From positions 62,001 through 126,000 of the forward strand of contig CAVQCJ010000003.1 in the NCBI GenBank assembly GCA_963711005.1: 64,000 bases of DNA, read 5' to 3'. Within the stretch, counting starts at the first letter, position 1, and the number at the start of each line of letters is the position of its first letter. The notes under the pieces were generated by a model. It was given only the letters and a program-made list of their open reading frames with translations. It searched no databases and was not told the origin of the DNA. Origin of the DNA: CAVQCJ01 sp963711005 (lineage in GTDB: Bacteria > Actinomycetota > Actinomycetes > Prado026). Below, in pieces: positions 49,983-59,307 of this stretch. The position numbers were made by a program, and so were the translations under genes.

Positions 49983-51664
49983 CCTCACCGGTCGCCGGTT
50001 CGCACCAGCACGGGAGCACCGTCCAGCGTCGGCTCGGACCAGGACGCGTCCTGCGCGAGGGCACCCAGTCCGCGTACCGCGCGGTCACGCTGGTCGACGG
50101 CGAGCCGCACTCGGTGCGGGACGACCTCGGCCCGGCCGACGGCGCGACCGCTGCTACCGGCGGCGGGCGCCGAGCGCTGCTCGTGCTGGCTCACGTCACG
50201 GACCTGCAGCTAGCCGACGTGCAGTCGCCGACGCGGTTCGAGTTCCTCAACCGCGAGTTCGCCGACCCGCGCTACGAGATGATCGTCCCGGTCCAGCGAC
50301 CCCACGAGGCGCTCACGGCGCACGCCGTGGAAGCCACCGTCCGTACCGTGAACGCGCTCGAGGGCGGCCCCGTCTCCGGCGCACCGCTGCAGCTCGCGGT
50401 GACCACCGGCGACGCCATCGACAACGCCCAGTGGAACGAGGTGCAGAACTTCCTGCGGCTCTTCGACGGCGGGCTGGTGCGACCGGGCTCGGGTGGCCCG
50501 GAGTACGAGGGCGTGCAGTCGCTGGACTGGCCGGACGACATCTTCTGGAAGCCGGACGGGGCTGCGCCCTCCGGTCCGGACGTCTTCCGCCAGTGGTTCG
50601 GCTTCCCCGAGCACCCCGGCCTGCTGCAGCGCGCGCTGGCCGACTTCACCGCCACCGGGCTGGACGTCCCCTGGCTGGCCTGCTTCGGCAACCACGAGGC
50701 GCTCAACCAGGGGGTCGGGATCGTCACCGCGGCGCTGGCCGCGGCGCTGGTCGGGGACCGCAAGCCGTTGCGGCTGCAACCGGGGTTCGACCCGGATCAG
50801 GCGCTGGAGTCGTTCACGCTGCGGCCCGAGGTGTTCATGGCCGGCGACCTGCGCGCGGTGAGCGCCGACCCCGACCGGCGTGCGGTGACCCGGCGGGAGT
50901 TCGTCCAGGCGCACTTCCTGCCCGGCACCCGTCCCTACGGTCATGGCTTCGAGGAGCGCAACCGGCTGGACGGCACCGCCTACTACGTCCACGACCTGCC
51001 GGGCCTGCGTCTGGTCGCGCTGGACACCACCTGCCTGGCCGGCGGGGCGGACGGCTGCCTCGACGAGGACCAGGCGGCGTGGCTCGAGGACAGGCTCGCC
51101 GAGGCGCACGGGCAGTTCCGCTCCCGCGACGGCACCGTCGTGCGCACCGGCAACGACGACCGGCTCGTCGTGCTGTTCTCGCACCACGGCGTCGACACCC
51201 TGGCCGGAGCCCCCGCGCACGCAGGACCGGACGGTGCCCGTCTGCTCGGCGCTCCCGAGCTGCTGCGCCTGGTGCACCGCTTCGACAACGTGGTGCTGTG
51301 GCTCAACGGCCACACGCACACCAACACCGTCTGCGCCCGTCGCCACCCGCAGGACCCGGCCCGCGGCTTCTGGGAGGTCACCACGTGCGCGGTCGTCGAC
51401 TGGCCGTGCCAGACCCGCGTCGTCGAGCTCCTCGACAACGCTGACGGGACGTTGTCCATCGTCTGCACGATGCTCGACCACGACAGCCCGACCTCCGTCT
51501 CCGGACCGGCGGCCCAGTTCACCGGCGCCGACATCGCCGGGCTGCACCGCGAGCTCGCCGGGAACGTCCCCTACGCCGGCTTCGACTCGCTGCGCTCCGG
51601 TACGCCGGCCGACCGCAACGTCGAGCTCCGGCTGGCCGCCCCGTTCCCGCTGCACCGGGTGTGA
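49979..51664 (+). CDS. Calcineurin-like metallophosphoesterase (TIGR03767-like)
   Basis: A 561-residue cytoplasmic protein (no signal peptide) matching the actinobacterial PPA1498-type phosphoesterases. Metal motifs run in order: HVTDLQLADVQSP (the family D-x-H appears as D-x-Q at 75-77), TTGDAIDNAQ, CFGNHEAL, FSHHGVDT and LNGHTHTN. It is last in the importer operon and overlaps the ATPase gene (GTGA), so it probably hydrolyses the imported phosphoester or a product of it. The substrate is unknown. Confidence 0.85.
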   Translation: MTSPVAGSHQHGSTVQRRLGPGRVLREGTQSAYRAVTLVDGEPHSVRDDLGPADGATAATGGGRRALLVLAHVTDLQLADVQSPTRFEFLNREFADPRYEMIVPVQRPHEALTAHAVEATVRTVNALEGGPVSGAPLQLAVTTGDAIDNAQWNEVQNFLRLFDGGLVRPGSGGPEYEGVQSLDWPDDIFWKPDGAAPSGPDVFRQWFGFPEHPGLLQRALADFTATGLDVPWLACFGNHEALNQGVGIVTAALAAALVGDRKPLRLQPGFDPDQALESFTLRPEVFMAGDLRAVSADPDRRAVTRREFVQAHFLPGTRPYGHGFEERNRLDGTAYYVHDLPGLRLVALDTTCLAGGADGCLDEDQAAWLEDRLAEAHGQFRSRDGTVVRTGNDDRLVVLFSHHGVDTLAGAPAHAGPDGARLLGAPELLRLVHRFDNVVLWLNGHTHTNTVCARRHPQDPARGFWEVTTCAVVDWPCQTRVVELLDNADGTLSIVCTMLDHDSPTSVSGPAAQFTGADIAGLHRELAGNVPYAGFDSLRSGTPADRNVELRLAAPFPLHRV

Positions 51665-51840
51665 CGCGACCTCGCTGACCGCGGCCGCGCGCGACGAACG
51701 CGGTCTATGACACCGTTTTCGGCACCGGACCGGCGGCGCGGACGGTGCCCGAGGCGGTCGTGGTTACGGTGGGCGCGCGTCGTCAGGTCGGACCGGGGCA
51801 CCGCCCGCGTCCGCACGAGCAGCCGCGAGGGATGCGAGCG

Positions 51841-54249
51841 ATGGGTCCCAGCCGAGGTGTCGTCGCGGTCCTGCGTCCGGACCTCACCAGCTTCGTCGGC
51901 CGCGACCGGGAGATCCGCCGGGCCACCGAGCTGCTCGAGCAGGCCAGGCTCGTCACCCTGACCGGCCCTGGGGGCGTGGGCAAGACCCGGCTGGCCCTGC
52001 GCATCGCCCGCGACCGCACACCCCGGTTCCCGGCCGGCGTCGCGCTGGTCGAGCTCGGCGAGCTGTCCGACCCCCGGCTCGTGACCGGCGCGGTGGCGGG
52101 TGCGCTCGGCCTGCCGGACCGGCTCGCGGAGTGGGCCGTCGACGACGTCGTCGCGCACGTCGGGGCGGCCCGGGTGCTGCTCGTCCTGGACAACTGCGAG
52201 CACCTGGTGTCCGCCTGCGCCGACCTGGTCGACCGGCTGCTGCGGGCGACGCCGAACCTGACGGTGCTGGTCACCAGCCGGCAGGCGCTGGGTGTCCCCG
52301 GCGAGCATCTGCTGCCGGTGCCTGCGCTGTCGATGCCGCCGTTCGACGGGGAGCCGGTCGACGTGCTGTCCGGGTACGAGGCGGTCTCGCTGTTCGTGGA
52401 GCGGGCCAGGGCCGTGTCCGGCCGCTTCGGCCTGCACGACGGCAACGCCGCGGACGTGGTCCGGCTGTGCCGTCGGCTCGACGGCGTCCCGCTGGCGATC
52501 GAGCTCGCCGCCGCCAGGCTGCGCGTGCTGTCACCCGCACAGCTGCTCCAGCGCCTCGACGACCGCTTCGCAGTGCTCACCGACGGCCCGCGCGTCTGTA
52601 CGCTCCGGCAGCGATCGCTGCAGTCGATGGTCGACTGGAGCTACGACCTGTGCTCACCGGACGAGCAGCGCGCGTGGTCGCTCCTGTCGGTGTTCGAGGG
52701 TGGCTTCGGGCTCGAGGCGGCCGAGCACGTGTGCGGCGTGCCGCCACCGCCCGTCGACGGTCCGGGGGACGCGGACACGCCGACGGTGCTCGACCTGGTG
52801 GCGACGCTGGTCGACAAGTCCGTGCTGCTGCGCGAGGACCAGGCTGGTCAGGTGCGCTACCGGATGCTCGAGACCATCCGGGCGTACGGGCTCGACCGGC
52901 TGGCCGAGTCCGGCATGGGCACCCGTGCCCGGAGGAGCCATCGCGACTGGTTCGTGGCGTACGCGGAGCGGGCCGGCGGGCAGTGGTTCGGACCCGGCCA
53001 GGCCGGTCGGGTGGCCCGGTTGGCCATCGAGCTGGCGAACCTGCGGGCGGCGATGCGGTCGGCCCTGGAGGACGGGTACCCGCTGCAGGCCCTGCGGCTC
53101 GCGTCATCGGTGTGGTTCTACTGGCTGGGCTGGGGCCCGCTGGAAGAGGGCCGGCGCTGGCTGAGCGCCGCACTGGACGCGGACGCCGAGCAGTCGCGTC
53201 TCGAGCCGCTGCACCTGGAGACGACGCACGTGGAGCTCCGGGTGCGGTCGTGGCTTCATCTCGCCACGCTCGGCGCCGCCCACGGCGATCTGGACGGCGC
53301 GCACCAGGCGCTCCTGGCGGCACTGGCTGAGGCCGCCGCCGGCTCCGGGTCGCGGCTGTGCGCGGACGGGCGGCGCGCGGCCGCCCTCGCTGCGGCCCTC
53401 GAGCACCGGCACCGGGACAGCATCAACCTGTGCCTGGCCGTCCTCGCCGATCCGCTCGTCACCGCCGACCGACCCGAGGCGGCCGTGCTCGACCTCGAGG
53501 TGCTCGTTTCGTTGCTGAGTCTGTTGCGTCAGCCCGACCACGCGGTCGCCGCCGCCGAGCGTGCCCTGGACATCTGCGCCGACCACGGGGAGGACTGGCA
53601 TCGCGGCTTCCTGCTCTCGCAGCTGGGCACCGAGCTGTGGCTGCGGGGCTCGTCCGACGCGGCCCGCGAGGCCGGACGGGAGAGCCTGGCGGTGGGCGTG
53701 GCGCTCAGCCACACGTTCGGAGTTCTGAGCGCGCTCGAGCTGCTCGCATGGGTGGCGGCGAGCACCGCCGACCTCGACCGGGCCGCGACGCTGTTCGGGG
53801 CACTCCCGGCGCTGTGGCGGTCGATCGGCGCGCCGTCGACGGGCCCGGGCACCGTGCCGGTCTACCACGAGATGTGCCGGGCGCGGCTCGTCGAGGAGAT
53901 GGGTGCGGACGGGTACGAGCAGGCGGCGCGGCGCGGAGCGCTGCTCGGCATGGACGAGGCGGTCGGGTTGGGCCTCGGCAAGCCTTGCCGGACTGCCGAC
54001 AGGCCGGCGCGCGGGCGTCGTGGTCACTGCGGGCTGACCCGCCGTGAGACGGAGATCGCCGACCTGGTCGCGTGCGGGATGACCAACGGGCAGATCGCGG
54101 CGGCGCTGGTGATCTCGCCGCGCACGGCGGAGGGTCACGTGCAGCGGATCCTCGGCAAGCTTGACCTTCGCTCGCGGGCCGGCGTCGCGGCCTGGGTCGT
54201 GGAACGCCGCAGCGGCCACCCGGACCCCGCAGCGAGCCCGGCCGACTAG
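51841..54249 (+). CDS. Large ATP-binding LuxR-family regulator
   Basis: An 802-residue signal-transduction ATPase. Walker A is GPGGVGKT (42-49), Walker B LLVLDNCEHL, then NB-ARC-like helices (GVPLAIELAAARL; SLQSMVDWSYDLC), a TPR-like helical region and a C-terminal LuxR helix-turn-helix (LTRRETEIADLVACGMTNGQIAAALVISPRTAEGHVQRILGKL, about 735-777). The ATG at 51841 has GAGGG nine bases upstream; an ATG three codons earlier is also possible. It is a separate transcript from the ABC operon (177-base gap) and its target is unknown. The gap after it (54250-54437) shows no gene. Confidence 0.88.
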   Translation: MGPSRGVVAVLRPDLTSFVGRDREIRRATELLEQARLVTLTGPGGVGKTRLALRIARDRTPRFPAGVALVELGELSDPRLVTGAVAGALGLPDRLAEWAVDDVVAHVGAARVLLVLDNCEHLVSACADLVDRLLRATPNLTVLVTSRQALGVPGEHLLPVPALSMPPFDGEPVDVLSGYEAVSLFVERARAVSGRFGLHDGNAADVVRLCRRLDGVPLAIELAAARLRVLSPAQLLQRLDDRFAVLTDGPRVCTLRQRSLQSMVDWSYDLCSPDEQRAWSLLSVFEGGFGLEAAEHVCGVPPPPVDGPGDADTPTVLDLVATLVDKSVLLREDQAGQVRYRMLETIRAYGLDRLAESGMGTRARRSHRDWFVAYAERAGGQWFGPGQAGRVARLAIELANLRAAMRSALEDGYPLQALRLASSVWFYWLGWGPLEEGRRWLSAALDADAEQSRLEPLHLETTHVELRVRSWLHLATLGAAHGDLDGAHQALLAALAEAAAGSGSRLCADGRRAAALAAALEHRHRDSINLCLAVLADPLVTADRPEAAVLDLEVLVSLLSLLRQPDHAVAAAERALDICADHGEDWHRGFLLSQLGTELWLRGSSDAAREAGRESLAVGVALSHTFGVLSALELLAWVAASTADLDRAATLFGALPALWRSIGAPSTGPGTVPVYHEMCRARLVEEMGADGYEQAARRGALLGMDEAVGLGLGKPCRTADRPARGRRGHCGLTRRETEIADLVACGMTNGQIAAALVISPRTAEGHVQRILGKLDLRSRAGVAAWVVERRSGHPDPAASPAD

Positions 54250-54437
54250 GGCCGAGCACCGGTCCGTGCCGTTACGTCCAGAACGCCGAACCGGTGACGG
54301 CGCCCTCGGTACGACGGTGGGAGTTGTTCCCGGTTCCCCGCAGGACGCGGCCGAGAAAGCAGGCAGGCCAGGGCGAGCATCGGGACCGGAGCGGCTCGCC
54401 GCGGACATCTCATGCCGACTCCCCTGCCGGTGCCCGG

Positions 54438-55307
54438 TCAGCCTGGCGGGGACCCGCGTTGCACGTCCACGTGGACATGGTCGTCGTGCAGCAGGGTCGG
54501 GTTGGTGGTGCTGCCCTCGGGGTAGGTGTACGGGCGCCACCCTCGCTGGTCCCATCCGCCGGGCGTCCACACCCGCGCGTCGAAGATCACCGTCGCGATC
54601 TGCAGCGGTTGCGCGTGGGCGACCAGCCACTGCGCCAGCACCCAGCCGTGCCGGATGCTCTTGGCGGTGATCGGCCGGTACAGGAAGTCGATGGCCCGGC
54701 CCTCGTAGTGCGCCGACCCGGGGACGTGCCCGGTGGTGACCCCGCCGGGCATGAAGCCACCGGCCGGCAGTGGCCCGAAGATGCGCTTGACCGCCGTCCA
54801 CAGGTCGTTGGCCCGCCCGGTCAGCCCGTCCGGCTGCATCGCCTCCGGCCGGGCCTGGGGCAGCGACGACGTGCACGCGAGCGCGGCCGGTACGTACCCG
54901 CGCAAGGACATGGCGATGGCGTCCGCACGGGCCGCCTGCGCGGGCCAGGTGACCGCGACCTGCCGACTGGTCGTGGCCAGCGGGGCCGCGTTGTCCTGGT
55001 CCTGCCCGGCCAGATCGGTCAAGGTCATGGCCAGGGTCGACGGCAGCAACAGCTCAGAGGTCCCGACCTGCAGAGTGCAGCCCAGCCGAGGAGGACCCGC
55101 AGACGCCGACGCCGGCGTCGGGACCGCCGGTCCCGATGCAGGCGTCACGACCGCCCCTTGGCCGATGTCGTCCTGCCACGCGTCGACCACCGGCCACGCC
55201 ACGGCGGTGCCGGCCAGCGCGAGCACAGAGACGAACAGCACCCGTCGGTGGCGCGCCACCTGCGGCGGCACATCGGGCAGCCGCCACCTGCGGCCGGTGC
55301 GGGTCAC
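54438..55307 (-). CDS. Membrane-anchored M15-like peptidase domain protein
   Basis: A 289-residue protein: a basic N-terminus, one membrane segment (VLFVSVLALAGTAVAWPVV, about 23-42), an Ala/Pro/Ser linker, and a C-terminal domain with the zinc-peptidase pattern of M15 enzymes: GSAHYEGRAIDFLY (S-x-H-x4-A-x-D) and LLHDDHVHVDV (H-x-H). It resembles the ARB_07466-type domain that trims peptidoglycan or acts near it. The GTG start overlaps (GTGA) the end of another open frame that continues from the transposase-like gene. Confidence 0.75.
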   Translation of the reverse strand: MTRTGRRWRLPDVPPQVARHRRVLFVSVLALAGTAVAWPVVDAWQDDIGQGAVVTPASGPAVPTPASASAGPPRLGCTLQVGTSELLLPSTLAMTLTDLAGQDQDNAAPLATTSRQVAVTWPAQAARADAIAMSLRGYVPAALACTSSLPQARPEAMQPDGLTGRANDLWTAVKRIFGPLPAGGFMPGGVTTGHVPGSAHYEGRAIDFLYRPITAKSIRHGWVLAQWLVAHAQPLQIATVIFDARVWTPGGWDQRGWRPYTYPEGSTTNPTLLHDDHVHVDVQRGSPPG

Positions 55308-55376
55308 AGCGTCGCCGACCTGTCGTGACCGCTGATCGCTTGACGGATCAGGTGGTCGGCCAACGCCGGGTTGCGC

Positions 55377-56198
55377 TCATCCGGTGCGCGTGGCCCGCAG
55401 GTGCACCGCGGCTTGCGGCCACAGGGCCGCCAGCGCGTCCTCGACCGCGGCGGACTCGTCGGTGACCACTGCGTCGACAGTCCGCAGCCCACGCTCGCGC
55501 AGCCCAGCGACATACTCGGTCCACCCGTGCGACGGGTCCCGGGTCGGACCCATCCACAGGCCGAGCAGCGCTCGTCGGCCCTCCGCGGTGACACCTACGG
55601 CCGTGTGCACCGGGCGCGCCACGACGCCGACGCTGCGCGAGCGCAGCACCGCCCGGTCCAGGAGCACCACGGCGTACGAGCGGGGCAGGCAGCGCTCGTG
55701 CCATCGCTGCATCCGCGCCCGGACCGAGGCAGCCATCATCAGCAGCAGCCGAGGGCTGACCGCGCGGCCGTACGCGTACGACATCAGCTGGATGGTGTCG
55801 TCCAGCGTGGTCCCGGCCGCAGCCAGCGGCAGGACGAGCTGGTCGAGCACGCCGACCCGCCGCTGCCACTTCCGGACGGTGACCGGTTGGAACGTGCCCC
55901 ACCGGTCCCGTGGCGCATCGATCGTGATCGTCCCCACGACGGTCCGCACCGTCTTGGCCCTGGTCCCGTTGCGGCAGTTCGCACCGGACCGGTGGCTCGT
56001 CGGGTCGTCCGCGTCGAGGCGCAGGTGCTCGGCCAGCTCAGCCTCGAGCGCGGCCTCGATCACTCCTCTGGTCAACTCGGTCAGCAGTTCGTCGTGCCAG
56101 GTCTGGGTGTCGGAGTCGATGGCCTGGAGGGTGGGCGACGACGCGAGGGGGCGTGGCCGCCGGTCGGGACGCGACGCATCTGCACGAAGAGAGGTCAC
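55377..56198 (-). pseudogene. IS256-type transposase, C-terminally truncated
   Basis: A 273-residue protein matching the first two thirds of IS256/mutator transposases. The N-terminus runs HDELLTELTRGVIEAALEAELAEHLR, then the RNGTRAKTVRT... region; the first catalytic Asp is in VVLLDRAVL and the second in VVTDESAAVEDAL. It stops just after LAALWPQAAVHL, where the third catalytic residue (Glu) should still be about 100 residues away. A third frame continues to 55304 and touches the next gene. The protein may be an inactive remnant or a domesticated form. No terminal inverted repeats were identified. Confidence 0.75.
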
Positions 56199-56216
56199 GT
56201 CCGCAGCGTGCAGTCG

Positions 56217-56291
56217 GGGCTGACCTCGGACGAGCGTAGAACTACGTGTTCGAGTACCTGTCCGGTGCCGCGACTACGTGCGGGTCAGCCC
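56217..56291. repeat. Inverted and direct repeats between the transposase remnant and PRK
   Basis: GGGCTGACC (56217-56225) and GGTCAGCCC (56283-56291) are inverted repeats separated by 57 bases; ACTACGTG occurs twice inside (56241-56248, 56273-56280). They may be the edge of an insertion or a regulator site. The right arm overlaps the PRK stop. Confidence 0.35.
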
Positions 56292-57238
56292 TCCTGCGCT
56301 GCCTGCACCAGGTGGTACAGCAGGATGAGCTGGGTGATGGCCAGCGGTTCGCTGCGCTGCCCGTCCGGCAGTGCGCCGAGCCCGCTGGGGATGTCCCGGC
56401 GGTCGGCCAGGTCGGCCCAGATCGCCTTCTCCAGGATGTGGCTGTCCTCTTCGGACGCGTGGCCGTGCACGTGCAGGCAGTCGACCGGAGTGCCGTCGGC
56501 GTCGCGGATGATCTTCAGGTGCATCGGGGTGTGCACCTCGTCGCTGAGAACGTGGCTCAGCGACGGGTGCTGGATGGTCGGCCGCAGCAGGAACTCCGCC
56601 GACAGCGGCGTGCCCGGGGGGTCGTCCCGGGTCGGGACCGGGGAGAACCGGACCACGATGTCGGCATGGCGGCGCTGCGGCCGGATGTGCGCCGCCGACT
56701 CCGGCTCCCGCCGGTCCAGCTCGGCCTCGACCTGCGCGCGGGTGTAGCCGCGCTTGCTGGTGTCGCGGTCGATCTTCCACTCCCGCCGGATCGACTCGGG
56801 CGGGTCGAGGTACACCGTGACGTCGAAGCAGGCCCTGGCGAGCTTGGTCGACAGCGGCAGCAGGCCTTCGACGATGACGAACGGCTTCGGCTCGATGTAC
56901 TGCGGACGGGTCAGCTGCCCCGTCCGGTGGTCGTACACGGGCTTGAGGATCGGCTGTCCGGTCGCCAGCAGCTGCAGGTGCTGCTCCATGATGTCGACGT
57001 AGTTGCACTCGGGGTGCAGCGGCGTGAACGGCAGCCCGCGGCGTTCGGCGCGGTCGTACCGGTGGTAGTCGTCGACGCACAGCGCGATGCAGCGGTCGGG
57101 GCCGATGGCCTCGATCAGGCCACGGGTCAGCGTGGTCTTGCCCGCCGCGCTGTCCCCGGCGATCGCCATCACGACCGGCCGGGTCTGCCCGTGCGCGGGC
57201 GGCGCCGAACGGGCCATCCGCATGACCTTGTCAGGCAT
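56285..57238 (-). CDS. prkB: Phosphoribulokinase
   Basis: Makes ribulose-1,5-bisphosphate, the RuBisCO substrate, from ribulose-5-phosphate and ATP. The 317 residues have Walker A GDSAAGKTT (28-36), DDYHRYDRAER with the catalytic Asp pair, HPECNYVDIMEQHLQ, KPVYDHRTGQL, and IVEGLLPLSTKLAR. MARSAPP at 57217 with AAGG eight bases upstream is a likely alternative start. It is divergent from the response regulator and lies 3.1 kb from cbbL, so the carbon-fixation genes are in separate transcripts. Confidence 0.95.
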   Translation of the reverse strand: MPDKVMRMARSAPPAHGQTRPVVMAIAGDSAAGKTTLTRGLIEAIGPDRCIALCVDDYHRYDRAERRGLPFTPLHPECNYVDIMEQHLQLLATGQPILKPVYDHRTGQLTRPQYIEPKPFVIVEGLLPLSTKLARACFDVTVYLDPPESIRREWKIDRDTSKRGYTRAQVEAELDRREPESAAHIRPQRRHADIVVRFSPVPTRDDPPGTPLSAEFLLRPTIQHPSLSHVLSDEVHTPMHLKIIRDADGTPVDCLHVHGHASEEDSHILEKAIWADLADRRDIPSGLGALPDGQRSEPLAITQLILLYHLVQAAQEG

Positions 57239-57314
57239 GGCCGGACCCGCCGTGCCGCGCAGCGCTCCCGGGTGCCTGCCGCATGCCAGGACGTTAGGGC
57301 CCGGGACGGCCGGC

Positions 57315-57357
57315 TGGTCTCACCCGCCGGGGTGGACCAGGGGGTGAACTGGCCACC
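57315..57357. promoter_or_regulatory. Inverted repeats in the PRK/response-regulator divergent promoter
   Basis: TGGTC-t-CACCC (57315-57325) pairs in inverse with GGGTGGACCA (57330-57339) apart from one base; next, GGTG-aactggc-CACC (57343-57357) is a second inverted pair. They lie 45-85 bases before the response regulator start in the 162-base shared region and suit a NarL-type dimer. Which regulator binds is inferred. Confidence 0.45.
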
Positions 57358-57400
57358 GCGCCGGTGTCCGGCCCGGCGGCGGCCCTCTAACCTGCATGCC

Positions 57401-58060
57401 ATGTCCGGCCGGCCGCTGCGCGTCTTCCTCGTGGACGACCACGAGATGGTGCTGCAGGGGCTGGGCGCGATGCTGTCCCAGTTCCCCGACGAGGTGGTGG
57501 TGGTCGGGACCGCGTCTACCCACGACGACGCGGTCACAGCGGTCGCCGCCGCCGACCCGGACATCGTGCTGTGCGACGTGCGGCTGCGGTCCGGCAGCGG
57601 CATGGACCTGTGCATCGCCCTGCGCTCCGCGGATCCGGGCCGCAAGGTCGTCTTCCTCACGGTCTACGACGACGAGCAGTACCTGTTCCAGGCGCTGCGG
57701 GTCGGCGCGTCCGGCTTCCTGCTCAAGCGGGTGGACGGGCACGAGCTGGTCCGGCACCTGGTCCACGTCAGCGAGGGCGAGATCGTCATCGACCCGACGC
57801 TGGCCGGCCGCGTCGCGGCGTCCGCGGCGAAGCTGCGCAGCGGCGAGTTCTGGCCCGGCGCGCACCTTGAGCTCACCCAGCGCGAGAGCGAGGTGCTCTC
57901 GCTGCTGGTCGGCGGTCTGTCCAACCGGGCGATCGCCTCGAAGCTGGTGGTCAGCGACGACACGGTCAAGAGTCACCTGCGCGGCCTGTACCGCAAGCTC
58001 GGCGTCTCCGACCGGGGCGGGGCCATCGCGGTCGCGCTGCGCGAAGGGCTCTTCCACTGA
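57401..58060 (+). CDS. NarL/DevR-type response regulator
   Basis: A 219-residue regulator. The receiver has the acidic pair D12-D13 (FLVDDHEMVLQGL), phosphoacceptor D59 (VLCDVRLRSG), and the Lys in GFLLKRVDGHEL; the LuxR-type helix-turn-helix is LTQRESEVLSLLVGGLSNRAIASKLVVSDDTVKSHLRGLYRKL (about 155-197). No strong ribosome site precedes the ATG. It is 38 bases before the histidine kinase gene and divergent from PRK, so the pair may tune carbon fixation to a redox or energy signal. Confidence 0.92.
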   Translation: MSGRPLRVFLVDDHEMVLQGLGAMLSQFPDEVVVVGTASTHDDAVTAVAAADPDIVLCDVRLRSGSGMDLCIALRSADPGRKVVFLTVYDDEQYLFQALRVGASGFLLKRVDGHELVRHLVHVSEGEIVIDPTLAGRVAASAAKLRSGEFWPGAHLELTQRESEVLSLLVGGLSNRAIASKLVVSDDTVKSHLRGLYRKLGVSDRGGAIAVALREGLFH

Positions 58061-58098
58061 GCCCGGACCGCCCCGCCGGCGAGCTGCTCGGCGCCTGC

Positions 58099-59250
58099 GT
58101 GGCGCTGACCTGCGGACCGGACGAGCCGGGCACCTGGCTCCCCGAGATCGCCGCGCTGCTGTCCGCCCACCTCGATGCGGACGGCTGCATCGTGTACGCC
58201 GTCGACGCTCCCGCCGGCGAGCTGGTGGCGGTAGCGGTGCACCCGCCGGTGGCGGACGTCGAGGTCGGGTCGTTGCGGCTGCCGCTGGGGTTCGGGGTCA
58301 CCGGCCGGGTGGTGGTCGACCGGATACCGGTCACGCTGGTCGACGACGAGCCGCGCAACGGCACGCACCGGGCACTGATGGGTCTGGCCCCCGGCCGGCG
58401 GGTATCGCGGCTGTGCCTGCCGGCGCTCGCGCCGGACGGGACCGCGCTGGCCGTCCTGGCCGTGCACGAGCGCAGCAGCCGGGCGTTCACCCCGCACGAC
58501 GTCGCGGTGGGTCTGTCGGTCGCCGGGCTGGTCGGCCTGCGCCTGCAGCGCGATGAGGCCATGACCCAGGTCCGTGCGCACGAGAGCGCGATGGACGGGC
58601 TGGTGGCGGTCACGGTCGCGGCGCAGGAGGCCGAGCGGCGCCGGGTCGCCGCCGACCTGCACGACGGCGTGACCCAGGTGATCGCCAGCCTCGCGTTCCA
58701 CCTGTCCGCGGCGGAGATCGCCCTCGGCGCCTCGGGGGAGGCGTTCGTCCTGGCCCAGGTGCGGGCCGCGCGTGAGCTCGCCGACCTCGCGTTCGTCGAG
58801 GCGCGCAACGCGATCTCGGGCCTGCGCAGCCCGGTGCTCGACGACCTCGGCCTGGCCGCCGGGCTGGAGAGCCTGGCGCGGTCGGTGCCGCAGCTGGTGG
58901 TCGACGTCGAGGCCGACGACGTCGTGCTCTCGGACCACGTCGCGACCGCGCTGTACCGGGTCGCGCAGGAGTGCATCCAGAACGCCGTCAAGCACGCCGG
59001 CGCGAGCAGGGTCCATCTGCTGCTGACCCAGCTGGGGACGACGGTGACGCTGACGGTCAGTGACGACGGCCGCGGGTTCGACCCGCAGCGCCCGCGGCCG
59101 ACAGGGGATGTGCCCCCGGGCGAGCACCGGTACGGCCTGGTCGGCATGCACGAGCGGGTCCAGCTCCTGGGCGGCCGGCTCGTCGTGGACGCCAAGCCCG
59201 GGGCCGGCACCACCGTCCGCGCCACCATCCCGCTTCACCCGGCAGAGTGA
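58099..59250 (+). CDS. GAF-domain sensor histidine kinase
   Basis: A 383-residue soluble kinase with no membrane segments. A GAF domain covers about residues 15-155 (DADGCIVYAVDAP, LPLGFGVTGRVVVDRIPVTLVDDEP). The HisKA_3 phosphoacceptor is H188 in EAERRRVAADLHDGVTQ, and the ATPase part has VAQECIQNAVKHAGAS (N-box), DDGRGFDP and YGLVGMHERVQLLGG. The GTG start follows the response regulator directly. The pattern is like the DosS/DevS group that sense gases or redox through GAF; no haem ligand could be assigned. Confidence 0.92.
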   Translation: MALTCGPDEPGTWLPEIAALLSAHLDADGCIVYAVDAPAGELVAVAVHPPVADVEVGSLRLPLGFGVTGRVVVDRIPVTLVDDEPRNGTHRALMGLAPGRRVSRLCLPALAPDGTALAVLAVHERSSRAFTPHDVAVGLSVAGLVGLRLQRDEAMTQVRAHESAMDGLVAVTVAAQEAERRRVAADLHDGVTQVIASLAFHLSAAEIALGASGEAFVLAQVRAARELADLAFVEARNAISGLRSPVLDDLGLAAGLESLARSVPQLVVDVEADDVVLSDHVATALYRVAQECIQNAVKHAGASRVHLLLTQLGTTVTLTVSDDGRGFDPQRPRPTGDVPPGEHRYGLVGMHERVQLLGGRLVVDAKPGAGTTVRATIPLHPAE

Positions 59251-59307
59251 CGCGTTCGCCTGGTTGGGAGGGTTCCCACGCAGCAGTCCGCGAGGTGAAG
59301 CGGAGGG

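Noticed and set aside
54250..54437. Possible small gene or RNA in the gap after the LuxR-type regulator
   Set aside because: No conserved motif, ribosome site or strong fold was recognised; the open frames look like read-through of neighbouring genes' frames.
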